Part shown: piece by piece, positions 11,229 to 21,909 of the stretch
Numbering within the stretch: the first letter of the stretch is position 1
Layout: each line of letters starts with the position of its first letter
DNA from: Triatoma infestans
Lineage: Eukaryota; Arthropoda; Insecta; Hemiptera; Reduviidae
Assembly: GCA_011037195.1 (NCBI GenBank)
Contig: JAAEAF010003133.1
Coordinates: 37,019 to 101,018 of the forward strand
Direction: 5' to 3'
DNA length: 64,000 nucleotides
Translations under genes and position numbers: made by a program
Notes under the pieces: generated by a model
What the model was told of the DNA's origin: nothing
The model's database searches: none
What the model saw: only the letters and a program-made list of their open reading frames with translations

Positions 11229-11569
11229 CCTCCCTTCTAATCACTTTCCGATATCATCATTATTATTATGATTTAATATTTTATACTGGTATCTTTGAAA
11301 ATTCAGTTTATCGTTAAATTTCAAAATTGGCAGCGAGTGAAAATTAAATTAATGAAAAAAACTGGTGTGAACCGCTCACACGACTTATTCTTCTCACTAT
11401 GGTTAATACAATTATATATAAAATGATATTGTAGTCCAGAAAAGAGCGCCAATTACATTGAATAAATCTCATAATTTGAAATAGAACGCCAGACAAAATT
11501 CGGCAGAACTATCAAAAATAAAATAAAAAAATTTTTGATTTCACGCAATGCTTTTAATATACCATAAAT

Positions 11570-11850
11570 ATTAGACATTTTTCTGTGGTGGCAAAGCTTA
11601 AGAGAAAAGCTTAAGGAAGGTATCCTAAGTTTTAGAGAAAATTGTTGGAACCATTTTTGAGAAATTTTGCGAAAAAGCTGTTGAGTAAAATCGCACTTCC
11701 GGTTGTTGGACTTTTGACCAAAAAGTTCGTGTCCAGTTCTCAAAACTACTGACGGCATAACTTCAGCTATCATGATCTCTATGTCGCGATCTATTATAAA
11801 ATCCGTTGGGTGACTTCTTCCTTCCTGTTCGTTATAAGTCATCTTATTTA
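11570..11850 (-). mobile_element. HINE-like element, internal fragment
   Basis: The plus strand shows antisense modules: AGAAAATTGTTGGAACCATT, GAGAAATTTTGCG, and TCGCACTTCCGGTTGTTGG (complement of ACCGGAAGTG). The 129-residue minus-strand frame at 11453-11842 is a translation of this non-coding repeat. Confidence 0.65.
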
Positions 11851-11859
11851 CTTGTTGCT

Positions 11860-12685
11860 GGTTATGCGCATAACAGCAGATCCAAGTTTACAAATAAATT
11901 GAAAAAAACAAACATATTTTTGTGAACTTTTTGTGGATGATGCGTAGCAATAATAAGAACGAGTGTTTTGAGAATGGGTGAGAAATTAGCCTTACAATAT
12001 TATCAGCACTGACTTAGAAACTCTTAAATAAAATTTCTACTTATTTAAATTACTGAGTAAAAAAAAAAGAAAAAAAAATAGCATGAAATAATTAAGGATC
12101 AAACAATTGAGCAACAAGAGAATACGTAAATGGTAAATGGACAAAAAGCAACCGACTTCAATTAGTGAAGAAAGTTGGGCTAAATAAAAATGCATGGAAT
12201 TCTTTAGTGAAGAGGTCAGACCGTATGAAGCAACACGCGACAGGAAGTTGGCAATAATCTGAAGGTGAGCCATTCAAATCAACAAGCTATCGTATTGCTA
12301 CAGATCTATCTCTAGATAGATTTTTAAATTAGAGGATATTTCTCAATTATTTCTGTTTTTTTTTTTTGTTAAATTAGATAAAATTAACTATTTGAACGCT
12401 TTCTGTTCAAATTTATTTTAATTACTAAAAAAATGAAAAACACAAAAAATAATCTTGATTTTTACTTAATAGATTATGTATCTGCAAAATCCAGATAAAT
12501 TTTGGAGAAGACGTGTTTTATCAACAAAAAAAAAGAAAGAAATTTATTTAGCTGGGCTACACTTTGGAGTGGCAAGACCAACGCTACAACTTAATAAATA
12601 TAAGCTTCCTACTGAGAGACTGTGAACTTAAAACACGAAGCTGGGCGAAGTTAAACAAACTGTACTTGGAATAATTAGATTAGAT
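11860..12685. other. Unassigned AT-rich sequence
   Basis: Nothing recognisable apart from short A- and T-runs. Open frames are low complexity. Confidence 0.45.
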
Positions 12686-12689
12686 TGGA

Positions 12690-13140
12690 TCGTGCGGCTA
12701 AGATTGTATGTCCACACTCCCAACAAAGACAAACAAGATAACACTGTCTATTTGGAAGAAACTGAAAACCATCATGGAAGCACCGCAGATATACTCAATA
12801 ACATAACTGATAATGAAACCAGTATGTATATACAGGTTTCCTTACGGAGCATTCAGGCGACTCCTGATGAAACTGAGCTTAGAATGTTCTGATATGCATC
12901 ATGTGATAGCATGTGCAGATTCTGTGGGAGATGGAGGAAATGCCATACACCTCCTAACAGACTGCGATATGCTACAATTCAAAGGGTAGCCTTGGTAGTT
13001 ACGAGGAGGAGGATGTACCCTCCCTAGAACCTTCCAGGATACTAAGGTTTTTTAGAGACTTCAATTTGGAAGGAGCTGAGCTATAGCACCCCATGGAGGT
13101 CGCAGTGCATCGAGCTTTGAGGCGATTAAAAAAAATCAAA
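12690..13140 (+). pseudogene. LINE 3' end, Cys-His motif region (I/Jockey-type), frameshifted
   Basis: Towards 12910-12965 two frames together read CRFCG, then AIHLLTDCDML. This is the C-x2-C ... H-x4-C motif found after the RNase H domain in I-group non-LTR retrotransposon polyproteins. A frameshift lies between the two halves. Downstream the frame reads EEEDVPSLEPSRILRFFRDF, also seen in the LINE tails at 52040 and 59860. A (CG)AGCTTTGAGGCGATTAAAAA tail follows. It is a dead 3' fragment; reverse transcriptase is not present here. Confidence 0.65.
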
Positions 13141-13144
13141 TTTA

Positions 13145-14550
13145 GCTCACTTGCTCACTCAAGTAATACGGTCAATAATATTAAGCAATATAGCTAATAT
13201 CTTCTACTAGTTTCAGCGATAGCTTACAGATTGAATTATAAGATGACATTTAACGTTTCCATTTCTGGACTTAATTACAACCTCTCTATATAGAAACCCT
13301 TATTTAGATTATTATCCATTCTCAACATCCATCATTCATGTTCAACGAATATTCCAGCGCAGGGCATATTAGTAATAAAGACGTAAAACGAAAAAAGTTG
13401 CAAAATTCAATGGAATGTCAACAACAAGATCATCTGTCAGCTGAATCCGATTCCGAGTTCTGGCATTATGAGGATTGACTCCACTTTATCAACATAAGAA
13501 AATAATGTTCAGGTTTCTGAAGTTTCATCATACATATCTTCTTTTTTTTCCATTAATAGAGCTTACTAAATTTATTCATATCCATAAGCTTGAAATTTAT
13601 TTCGCCATAAACGAAGTTAGACGATGTTAAGGACGAAATGATGATGGGTTTCATGAAATTGGAATAACTTTGTATGCAAAAAAGAATATATATATATATT
13701 CTTTATATATATATCTATATATATACATCTACATAATAAATTCCTGTAAAAAATGATTCGCTTATGTCCTTATATGGGTCATTTATTTTATTAAAAGCTT
13801 TGAAAGATGGGTCTAAAGTAGACAATTAATGAATGGATTAACTTCTAAGAATAAGAAACATTAAAAAAAATAAGAAAGACATTTTTAAGCAAATCCTTTG
13901 GAAATAAATTATCTGAAATATATTTCTAGTTTTTCAATAGGAGATGAAGAAGGGGAAAAAATTGTACTTTGGGATTATAAAAAAAAAATATAGCGAAACT
14001 ATATTCAGAATAGAAAAAAATTAACGGAGAAAATATAAATGTGTATATTAAATTGTGTTGAGACCCAATAATAATATGTATGATATATAATATCATGGCG
14101 ACAAGCAGACGGTCATTAATTAAAATTAATCTTCTCTTTACCACATTATATTTGTGGTAAAGATTTCTATAAATTTCAGCCAACTTTGTACGCACTCCAA
14201 TCCTTAATTAATATCACTTCTTTTATATTTGTTTATAAATAGAATTTTATTCTACTTAATTAGTATTATTATTCTTAGTTAATTTGTAAAATCTAATATA
14301 GGGGGAGGGGAATATAAATATGTACTTAGTTTAGTTCCTGTTAGGTAGCTTTATTCGGACTACCATTTTTTGCATTATTACTAATAAATAGTTACTAAGG
14401 CTCGTGTTGTTCAGCATTATTTAATTTAAAAGGCTAAATAAACAATACAATAAACAAAAATTGAAATATTTCGTAATTTGTTCGTTGTATATTTAAAAAT
14501 AGATTTTTATAATATAATTACTTTTTCTTAATTATTGCAATCTTATACCA
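13145..14550. other. Unassigned AT-rich sequence with TA microsatellite
   Basis: A TA-rich, partly palindromic microsatellite lies at 13686-13730. The 89-residue antisense frame at 13926-14195 is a Phe/Ile/Tyr-rich reading of AT-rich DNA. No gene or known repeat found. Confidence 0.5.
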
Positions 14551-14554
14551 TTTT

Positions 14555-15475
14555 TGAAATTGAAATTTCGCCGGAAATACGTGTTTTCTGGTCTTCAGAA
14601 AAAGAGAAAAAAAGAAAATGTTTCAAGATTCAAGAATTTTAGTCTCTCTGAATCATCGTAATACTGAAAAAAAAAAAAAAAAATGGAAACTCGAAGATTG
14701 GATGTTATGCGAAGCATTTGTTTACGCTTCAATACAATGCATAGTTTTACCACTTACATAATATTAAGATATATTTAGAAGCATTGTTAGAATGCTTCCA
14801 AATTTAGAGAAAATCGGGTAAATCTGGTAATGCGACTTTATAAAATTATCAATTCCAAAAAAAATTATACAACTTGGAATGGCTAACTGGACACAGATAA
14901 TATACTGTAAATGCAGCGTCTAGTGCCATCTAGGGAAAGAAGCGGGCACCTCAAGTTCTCCTCGTGGCCGCTGGGAAGCGCTAGCGAAATGCTTCTAGAC
15001 TCTTCTACAGCGGACTTCCGCGGCCTAGATGTTCGAGAAACTTCCAGAATCTTCTGCAGTGGTATAAATAGGAAAGGGACAGCTCAAGTGACAGAGTCTT
15101 GTTACAAAATGGAGTGCGCGCTTGTTAAAAGTGAATAAAAAGTGAACTGAGAGAACTTTTGTTGGTTCACACCGGGTATTTAAGTGTTTTATTTGTAATT
15201 GATTGTGTTGAACAATACCTCTAACAGTTTTATTTCAAACACTTTTTCGGGAAAAGTTGATTTTAGCTTGGGGAAATCAGAGAAATCAAATTTGAAATAT
15301 TTATGGGGTTTGTTCAATATTCTTGACGCTGTCTTTTGGTCTACAGTATAATCACATTCATGTATTACCTACCATATATGAAACCAACATAGATTTCCAC
15401 CACCACTTTACTTATATGTTGGGACAAATAAGTAAAAATCTGATGTGAAACACTCATAAGACTGGACTGGTTTAT
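14555..15475 (+). mobile_element. HINE-like element interrupted by a solo LTR
   Basis: The left part has the CGCCGGAAATACGTG module, then GAAGCATTGTTAGAATG and GGCTAACTGGACACAGATAA. The right part resumes after the LTR with ATACCTCTAACAGTTTTATT, CGGGAAAAGTTGATTTTAG and CAGTATAATCAC. Removing the LTR restores the canonical order seen in the intact copy at 20240-21050. Confidence 0.65.
14906..15214 (+). mobile_element. Solo LTR (family L2), TG...CA ends, 4-bp TSD
   Basis: A 309-bp block starting TGTAAATGCAGCG and ending GTTGAACA, flanked by ATAC at 14902-14905 and 15215-15218. It contains a TATA box (GGTATAAATAGG, about 15061) followed by AATAAA-like GTGAATAAAAAG at about 15130. This is the promoter-then-polyadenylation layout of an LTR. 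It is clearly GC-richer than its host element. No internal region remains, so it arose by LTR-LTR recombination. The open frame at 14911-15138 is incidental. Confidence 0.8.
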
Positions 15476-15488
15476 ATTAGGCTCTTAC

Positions 15489-15523
15489 GTTAGGTTAGGT
15501 TGGGTTGGTTAGGTTAGGTTAGG
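15489..15523 (+). repeat. TTAGG-like short tandem run
   Basis: Several GTTAGG/GGTTGG units in a row (GTTAGGTTAGGTTGGGTTGG and further). TTAGG is the ancestral insect telomere unit. This short interstitial, imperfect run is not a telomere. Confidence 0.6.
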
Positions 15524-15534
15524 ATTTTTGTTGT

Positions 15535-15690
15535 TTTTAATGGTTTTCTTCTTTTTTTTCTGAATTTTGTTGTTTTGGTGGTTTTTATTGTTTTTGGTGA
15601 TTTTTCGTGACTTTTGTTGTGTTTGTGATTTGTTTTTGTTTTGGATGGTTGTGATGGCTTTGTGGAGATTTTTTTTTTTTTTGAGAGCGG
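15535..15690 (+). other. GT-skewed tract
   Basis: About 140 bases composed mostly of T and G on this strand (TTGTTGTTTTGGTGGTTTTT type), with very little A or C. It follows the TTAGG-like run. Function unknown. Confidence 0.5.
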
Positions 15691-16177
15691 AGTCTCTGCG
15701 TGACTGGATTTTGGGACGCTCAGTCTCCCGGTGACACGACTAGTTTGAATGGACAGGCATGCTGTGTGTGACTAAATATGCTCTTTAAGCCTGGGGCAGG
15801 AGTGGGTTAACATAAGTAGATTTTTTTATTTTCCTCTAAGTACCGGAGATACTGTGCCAAGTTCTCGTAGCGGGTGGAGAGACGCTGGCCGGCACAAGGT
15901 GACTTCAGTACACGTAGACTGAGCCTAAGTTCATTTTAAGGATACTTTTGGAGAATTGGGTTACACTACTCAAAAGTGATGTTTTATTTGTAGTTTATGT
16001 TTTCCTACGTATAAAATATTGAAGTCACTAAATATGTAGTAAAAATCCCAAATTTTTGAAAAGAAAACTGTCGTCTATTATAACTGTCTAAATTGCAATA
16101 GAATTGAAACTAGGTGACAGTTTCCTACCAGATTATTCTCATAAATATCTTTATTCCCAAGTAAATCCCATTAAAAT

Positions 16178-16499
16178 TATAATGGTATAAGGAGGAGAGA
16201 ATTGGGTTAGCAAGATAAATAAACTGGAAGTAAAGTTGAACACTGTATATGAAAAATGTAACACAAACTGCCTGAACTTTACACGTAATATATAAAATGA
16301 TAGTGAAAGATTTAGAGTGAGTAAAGAGAGAGGTTGTTGACGCGTTGTGACTGCGGTATGAACTGTTGCAAGACTCCTGGAAGACTCCCTCATAGCAGAT
16401 TCTCCCACTTTAGTCTGGCCTAAACTAGAGAGTGATCCTGACAATTTTTATGTCTCTCTCTCTCTCTTCTTTGGACCCCTCTCTTCGGATCCTATTACA
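16178..16499 (-). mobile_element. Solo LTR (family L1)
   Basis: Read on the minus strand it starts TGTAATAGGATCCGAAGAGA and ends CCATTATA. It shares the CAGTTTGTGTTAC and ATATACAGTGTTCAACTT segments with L1 copies. The flanks show a likely direct repeat AAAAT (16173-16177 and 16499-16503), overlapping the last base of the terminus. A (CT)n tract lies within it. The 97-residue frame overlapping it is not a gene. Confidence 0.65.
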
Positions 16500-16504
16500 A
16501 AATA

Positions 16505-17150
16505 TTCCTTTGGCCGGTCTTAGACAAGAATCATTTAAATCATGTAAACACTATTGTAACAAAGTCCAGTATGTAAAAATCATACAGAGGCATTCCCTTC
16601 CTACGGTATACAAAAATTACCTCTAATAGTTATAGATTTTTTATTTTTAAATACGTTCCTAAAGTATTTAAAGTAAAACCAGTGGTTAGTTGTCACTAAA
16701 TTAGATATAAAGTGGATGATAGGCAATATCCTGTTGGATACAATAGACTAGACTACAAATCTACAAACTTACTAACCATAAAGAAGTCAGTTAATGAGAC
16801 AGGTAGTGCTTCTAGCTGTCTGGTTATATATATATATATACTTTAATTAACATGTCACATGTTATTTATATTATTGTATATATTTCTATACACAACAGGT
16901 GTCTAACGTTTCTATTGCAAAATAGAAATCAGCACTTTGTTTTCTAAAAAAAACAACTTTAACGAACCTGGATTCTATATAAAAGCTGTTTATGTTTAAA
17001 ACAGTCTAGGTCCCTGTCTTAATCATTGCTTGTGTCTTTTGAAGTCCGTTTTGTGTGATTACCATTCAGTTTAATTGATTAATGTGAAAGATATGATATT
17101 GTATTTTTGTCTTATTTGTATCCAAAAGTAGACTATCATTTTTTGACGGC
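16505..17150. other. Unassigned AT-rich sequence
   Basis: A TA microsatellite lies near 16826-16840. No gene or recognised repeat. Confidence 0.45.
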
Positions 17151-17154
17151 TCAA

Positions 17155-17350
17155 AAAGAAGCAGGCTATCACGGAAAATATCTCTGATACTTTCCAGCTC
17201 TGCGGAACCAACCACAGCAACAAATGTGTATGTTTAAAAATTCACTCCTCCACATCTTCACGACTATCTACATATTAAAGCCTTGATAAAGATAGGAAAC
17301 TCTGTCGAAACGTTGGCACAATTCATGGTTTCTTCCTTGACCGATCTTGA
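17155..17350 (+). repeat. Two hammerhead-like repeat units joined
   Basis: The left part (GCAGGCTATCACGGAAAATA to ACCACAGCAACAA) matches the 3' portion of the units at 54395 and 57362. From about 17222 it continues as the second unit type, seen at 945 and 1174. The junction is near ACAAATGTG. Confidence 0.6.
17280..17317 (+). ncRNA. Hammerhead-ribozyme-like motif, type 2
   Basis: Order read: GCC (stem I strand), TTGATAA (core, two changes from CUGANGA), a GATAG/CTGTC stem with GAAACT loop, GAAACGTT, then GGC pairing with GCC. ACGT could act as a palindromic stem III. Core changes make activity doubtful. Penelope-like retroelements are known to carry hammerhead motifs, so this may be a relic of one. 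Confidence 0.35.
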
Positions 17351-17619
17351 CCGATCCTCATCAAATTTCTTCTAAATTTTTATGTTTTTTTTTTGTGCTT
17401 AAAAAGTCAAGATGAATCCCGTAAATTCTGGCTTCGATATGCCAGAAATAATCATATATATCGATATGTCCAAAATCATATATACCTATATGCTACTCCA
17501 AAATCGACACTGGTGTGGGGTTTTATTTGTTAATCTTATAAAACTAATTATTATTAGAAATTATAATTAAGTTTTCCCTCTTAAGTGCTATTTCCGTTTA
17601 TTATCAAATTCTATCATCT

Positions 17620-17925
17620 AAACAATATTAATTAGAAATAAATAGACTGCCAAAATTCCAAGTTTCAAGAAAATGGGGAGGAAACCGGAAGTACATCTTT
17701 ACTGAACATTTTTTCCTTTTGTTTGAATCTTTTTTGCGTGTAATTCATTTAAAGATTTATGCTTTCCTCTAAAAAAAAATAGTCGTATTATTAAGTTTGG
17801 ATTCTCCAAATTGATATAAAATTGAAGACAAATAAACTTTTAGTAAAAATCATAAGTTTGAAGATTTGTGAATTACAATTCTGTAAACTGCAGCAAGAGA
17901 AAGTTTAATGATTGTTACACACCAG
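17620..17925 (+). mobile_element. HINE-like element, 3' part (subfamily 2)
   Basis: Contains the GCCAAAATTCCAAGTTTCAAG and GAAACCGGAAGTAC modules and ends GCAAGAGAAAGTTTAATG...TTACACACCAGA before T. The terminal hairpin is degraded here. Confidence 0.6.
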
Positions 17926-18417
17926 ATTTTTCCCCATTTTTCAATTTAAAAATAATTCCAAAGACCTAGTTTTATTACTTATGTAAATAAAAGGGTGATA
18001 AACGAGTATGTGCGGCCATTTTTTTTTTTTTTTTTTTTTTTAAAGATTTGCATGAAATATTAATCCATAGGCTTGTTGACATGCAGTAGCATGATATGGG
18101 TCAAATTTCATATTCTTTAGAAATCTGTGTGTGTCACACTCTTAGAAATTCTACAACGCCTTGCCAAATTCCAAATGCTTATGGAATTTCATTAGTTCCT
18201 TTTGTTGTTCAATAGTCATTTTCAAGTTCCTTTTGCCAACATTATTTGTGGGCACCCATATCGCTCTTCTTTAGGCATTAAAACCCGAAGAGGAAGTGGT
18301 GTAATTAAACAACAAAATAAATAAATTAAAGAACCCCAGAACTGCTTGACGGTGGCACTAAAATTAAAAGGAATCAAATGTAATGGAATAAACAGTTCTT
18401 TGTTGAGGAAAGTCGCG

Positions 18418-18684
18418 ATTCCGGTTGATGGATTTAACCCGAAATCTTCGTGTATGAGGATGGTGGAGCGGCTAAACTTAATACCAAGTTTGAGCTTCCT
18501 GTGACTTTTCGTTTTTGAGATATTCTGTTAAGACACACACTCAAATATTCGTATATATAGCCCATTCGCTAAAACTATTTTTTCCGTATTCAAGAGGCCA
18601 TAAAATATGTATTTCCGGTGAAAACTCAATTTCGAAAATTTGATGCGATCGCAATACTTCCTGTTACTAGGGTAATAAGAGAAA
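18418..18684 (-). mobile_element. HINE-like element, 5' end fragment
   Basis: On the plus strand it reads antisense: TTCCGGTTGATGG, TTTTCGTTTTTGAGATATTC, ACACACAC, TTTCCGGTGAAAACTC, GCAATACTTCC and finally TAATAAGAGAAAG, the complement of the 5' terminus. A LINE fragment follows directly. Confidence 0.7.
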
Positions 18685-19215
18685 GGGTTCGTAGGTCACC
18701 TTTATAGGTCCCCGAGTCCTTTTTACGGGTTGCCTAGGATATTGATTCAAGTTTGTACGAAGCAGTGGATAGAAGACCAGCGTCTGCAATGGTGGGAAAG
18801 AACACCAAGGCAGAGGCAGGCTAAATTCTTTATCAAAAGGCATTCACCAGGGATCTACTGATTCATAGCCCGAATGGACATAAGGCTATTAGTGAGTCTA
18901 TTATGAGGGCATTGTAGGCTGAATAGGCATATGCAACTAGTTACTACTTGCAGATAACGCGATATGCCGATTCTGCGAGGCCGAGAAGGAAACCCCGGTA
19001 CACATCTTTTGTGAGTGTGCCGGTCTGATGAAGACAAGGTTTGTACAACTGGGGACAAGCAATCTCGAAGCCACGAGCTTCATGAGGGAGCCACTTTCAG
19101 CTTTGCTAGGCCTGATTTTAACAAGGCGAAGCTGAAAGATGTTCTATAATCTTAGGGGATCCACAGGAGACCTCTTAATGTAGGTCGCAGTCGAATGAGG
19201 CTCGCTCTTCCCTTT
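18685..19215 (+). pseudogene. LINE 3' remnant with Cys-His motif
   Basis: Separate frames read KQWIEDQRLQWWERTPRQRQ near 18760-18820 and CRFCEAEKETPVHIFCECAG near 18970-19025. These are respectively the post-RNase-H tryptophan-rich segment and the C-x2-C ... H-x4-C motif typical of I/R1-group LINE polyproteins. Frameshifts and stops separate them. The block is bounded by GAGAAAG on the left (18678-18684) and GAAGTAAGAGAAAGT at 19232-19246 on the right, both resembling HINE-like ends. The minus-strand frame at 18855-19058 is an antisense shadow. Confidence 0.65.
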
Positions 19216-19249
19216 TAGTAATTTAATCTAGAAGTAAGAGAAAGTAAAA

Positions 19250-20235
19250 AAACAGCTGTTTTGAAAAAGCCACGTTAAGACCGAAACAACTGAATGTTTA
19301 AAATAGTTATGTATAAATAGATGATTAGGTGAGTACATAAATAAGCATAATTAACTAAAATTATGCAATTTAAAAAAAAAAAAATGGTTAATCATTATGC
19401 AGTAGACAAAAGCTACTTAAAATAGTAAAAAAAGCATGTGATAGGAAATATTAAACACCTAGCTATATCCCTGCGGTTATAAAAATAAAAAATAAATCAC
19501 CTAGAATGTCAGAAGGTGACGTTTAAACACCTTCATTCATTGATACTAATTTTTCTTCAGTCCACCAACCACTCATCATGTTGCCACTAGGGTCGCTGAA
19601 GTCATCAAATATGTTTAATATTACGACAAGTGGGAAGCTGCAACATTCCATCTATGGCATTAGCTTTAGAATAATAATAATTATTATTATATGTGTTTTT
19701 ATTTCGTAATTTTAACCGTTTCTTTATTTTATAAATATTTCAATCAATTATCTGTAAAATATCGTTTCGTTTATTGTTGGATTCCAGCCACCATTAATAA
19801 CCTATTAAATCCAAATATAAACTTTCTTTATTAAGATATCTAATTAATAAAAAAAAAAATACCGCATCATCTTTTTTTCTATTTTTAGCGACACTTTGAA
19901 TTATCTTTCGTTTCTTTCGGCAAAATGTTTTTTTTTTCCTGCCCATCATTAATTTACATCAATCATCTTTATTCCCGTCTTGATCTAAAAAGTTTTCTTG
20001 AAGAGAATTAGTGTTTAGCTTAAAAGTTTCTGCACCTTAAAATCAGGATTACTTTTTGTTTCATTCGCCTAAAATTGTTCCTAGGCTTAAAAGGAAGTGT
20101 GAAACGAAATCTGTAAATATCATCTGTACTGTTGGGTTTTATATTATAGAACAAAACCTATTTAAAATACGATTTGCAATCATTTTTGTTCCATACAAAA
20201 TTTGGATGCGAGGATGAAATTGTCATTCCCTTTTT
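19250..20235. other. Unassigned AT-rich sequence
   Basis: No protein-like frame or recognised repeat. Only homopolymer A/T runs. Confidence 0.45.
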
Positions 20236-20239
20236 ACGT

Positions 20240-21050
20240 ACTACCAAATTTCAAAAATTGTGTTTCCACCGGAAATACATGGTTTCAGGTTCGCGTGAGT
20301 TAGTAGGTTTTAGCGAATGATCTGATTGTATCGGAATGAGTGTGTGTGTGTGAACACAAAACATCTCAAAATCGAAAAACTACGCCCCAAAATTGGCATT
20401 CCGTCTAGGTACTACCACCGCATCTGTCACGGAAAGTTTCGGGCAAAATCTATCAGCCGGAAGTGCGAATTTACTGAACAGTTTTTTCTCAGTTTTTCAC
20501 AATGTACACTATCTATATACCTATCACTTTTATTTGAATCATTTTCCCGGAAAAATGGATTTCTGGGCGGTTCTGGGTGGGGAACAGAAGCGTTATGCTT
20601 CCCTCTAAATCATTAGATGTATCGTTCTATTTATTACATATATAATTGTATATAAATTGCAAGCATTTTTCCAAATTTGAAGAAAACTAGTTGAACGGAA
20701 GTGCCACTTTACAGAACAGGTTTTTGAGGTTTTTCGAGTTTTCTTGAAAAACGACTAAAGTGTTTTCTTTTAACTTTGATTGGCTAACTAAAAATCATTG
20801 ATTTATTAGTATTTTTGCGAATTTGTGGCGGCAAATTTTAAATTACGCGTTTTTATGAATGGCCTTTTTTTTCTGGACTACAGTGTAATCACCACTACTA
20901 CTTCTCCCTCTCATCATTTCTATTTTTATGTTCGTACAAATGAGTAAAATTTCAAATTTAAAAACTTTTTAAAATTTAAAAAATTATTTTATATACAATT
21001 GTTCTAACAAGAAGTAAGAAGAGAAAGTTGTGTGAGTGTTTCACACCAGA
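20240..21050 (+). mobile_element. HINE-like element, nearly complete (subfamily 1)
   Basis: Only the 5' terminus is lost. It contains CCACCGGAAATACATGG, (TG)n at 20339-20352, GGTACTACCACCGCATCTG, CAGCCGGAAGTGCG, CGGAAAAATGGATTT, a second module, then GAAGTAAGAAGAGAAAGTT and an exact terminal hairpin GTGTGA-GTGTT-TCACAC followed by CAGA. The two overlapping short open frames at 20326-20616 are readings of this repeat. Confidence 0.75.
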
Positions 21051-21180
21051 TTATTTTGTTTGTTTGATTCTTTTTTAACATTTAAATCCCCTAACCTTTG
21101 CTTTGGGTCACGTGTGTAATTTCGAGATTTTTTTGCAATAAGAAATAAAAATAGGGGAGCAACAAATCACTTCAGGCATT

Positions 21181-21321
21181 TTCTATTTGAACTCACGTGT
21201 TACATGACTTAGTATCACCTACATTTCTATTTGAACTCACGTGTTACATGACTTAGTATCACCTACATTTCTATTTGAACTCACGTGTTACATGACTTAG
21301 TATCACCTACATTTCTATTTG
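21181..21321 (+). repeat. Three exact 44-bp tandem units plus a partial fourth
   Basis: Units start at 21181, 21225 and 21269 and are identical. A 9-base partial unit starts at 21313. Each holds one CACGTG palindrome within AACTCACGTGTTACATGAC. There are no spacers between units, so this is a minisatellite, not a CRISPR array. Confidence 0.95.
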
Positions 21322-21639
21322 TACTAGGCGGGGGGCTTTTCACATGTGAATGCTTTAAATAAATCAAATTATAAATATTATCTTAATTTTGGCTACAAGA
21401 AAACCTTGTATAAAACAGGTTTAAAGAAGGTTAAAACAAAATGTGTTTTACTAATAATGTGTCAACATTAATTTACGATCAAATTTCCAATCGAATTCGT
21501 TTTTGAATATAAACCATGGCTTCTGTTCGAACTTTGGGGAGGCATTTTTTTTTTTTTAAATTCGATAGAGCTATTCGAAACTAAGCGTTCATTCGATCAG
21601 AATCCGCCGAATGTAGTTTAGTTTGTCGGTATAACGCGT

Positions 21640-21905
21640 AATCTACAAGTAGTCATTGGGCATGTACCTATTCAGCTTACAATGAATGGCCTGGTAATAG
21701 ACCCAATATTAGCCTTATGTCCGTTCGGCTATGGCTAAGTATGACCCTGGTAAATTTAGGTAAATGTCTTTTGATAAAGAATTTAGCCTGCCCACTATTG
21801 CAGACGCTGGTCTTTTATCCAATCCTTGGTAGATCCTTGAATCAAGATCCTGGCCAATCCGCAAAAGGGCTCAGCGGTCTATATAGGTAAACTTCGAACC
21901 CTTTC
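21640..21905 (-). pseudogene. LINE 3' remnant, same family as 18685-19215
   Basis: The complement aligns with 18685-18940: GATTCAAGGATCTACC, AAGACCAGCGTCTGCAATAG, TTCTTTATCAAAAGACATTT. It stops before the Cys-His motif. At its right border CGAACC meets CTTTCTCTTACTC, the same junction as at 18684 in the other copy. Confidence 0.65.
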
Positions 21906-21909
21906 TCTT

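Noticed and set aside
11453..11842. 129-codon antisense gene
   Set aside because: It overlaps antisense HINE-like modules, including the ACCGGAAGTG complement; it is a translation of a non-coding repeat.
14911..15138. 75-codon frame in GC-richer DNA
   Set aside because: It lies wholly inside a solo LTR with a TATA box; no homology to any protein is apparent.
15489..15523. Telomere
   Set aside because: Only a few imperfect TTAGG units surrounded by ordinary interspersed sequence.
21181..21321. CRISPR-like array
   Set aside because: Units are directly adjacent with no unique spacers, and the genome is eukaryotic.
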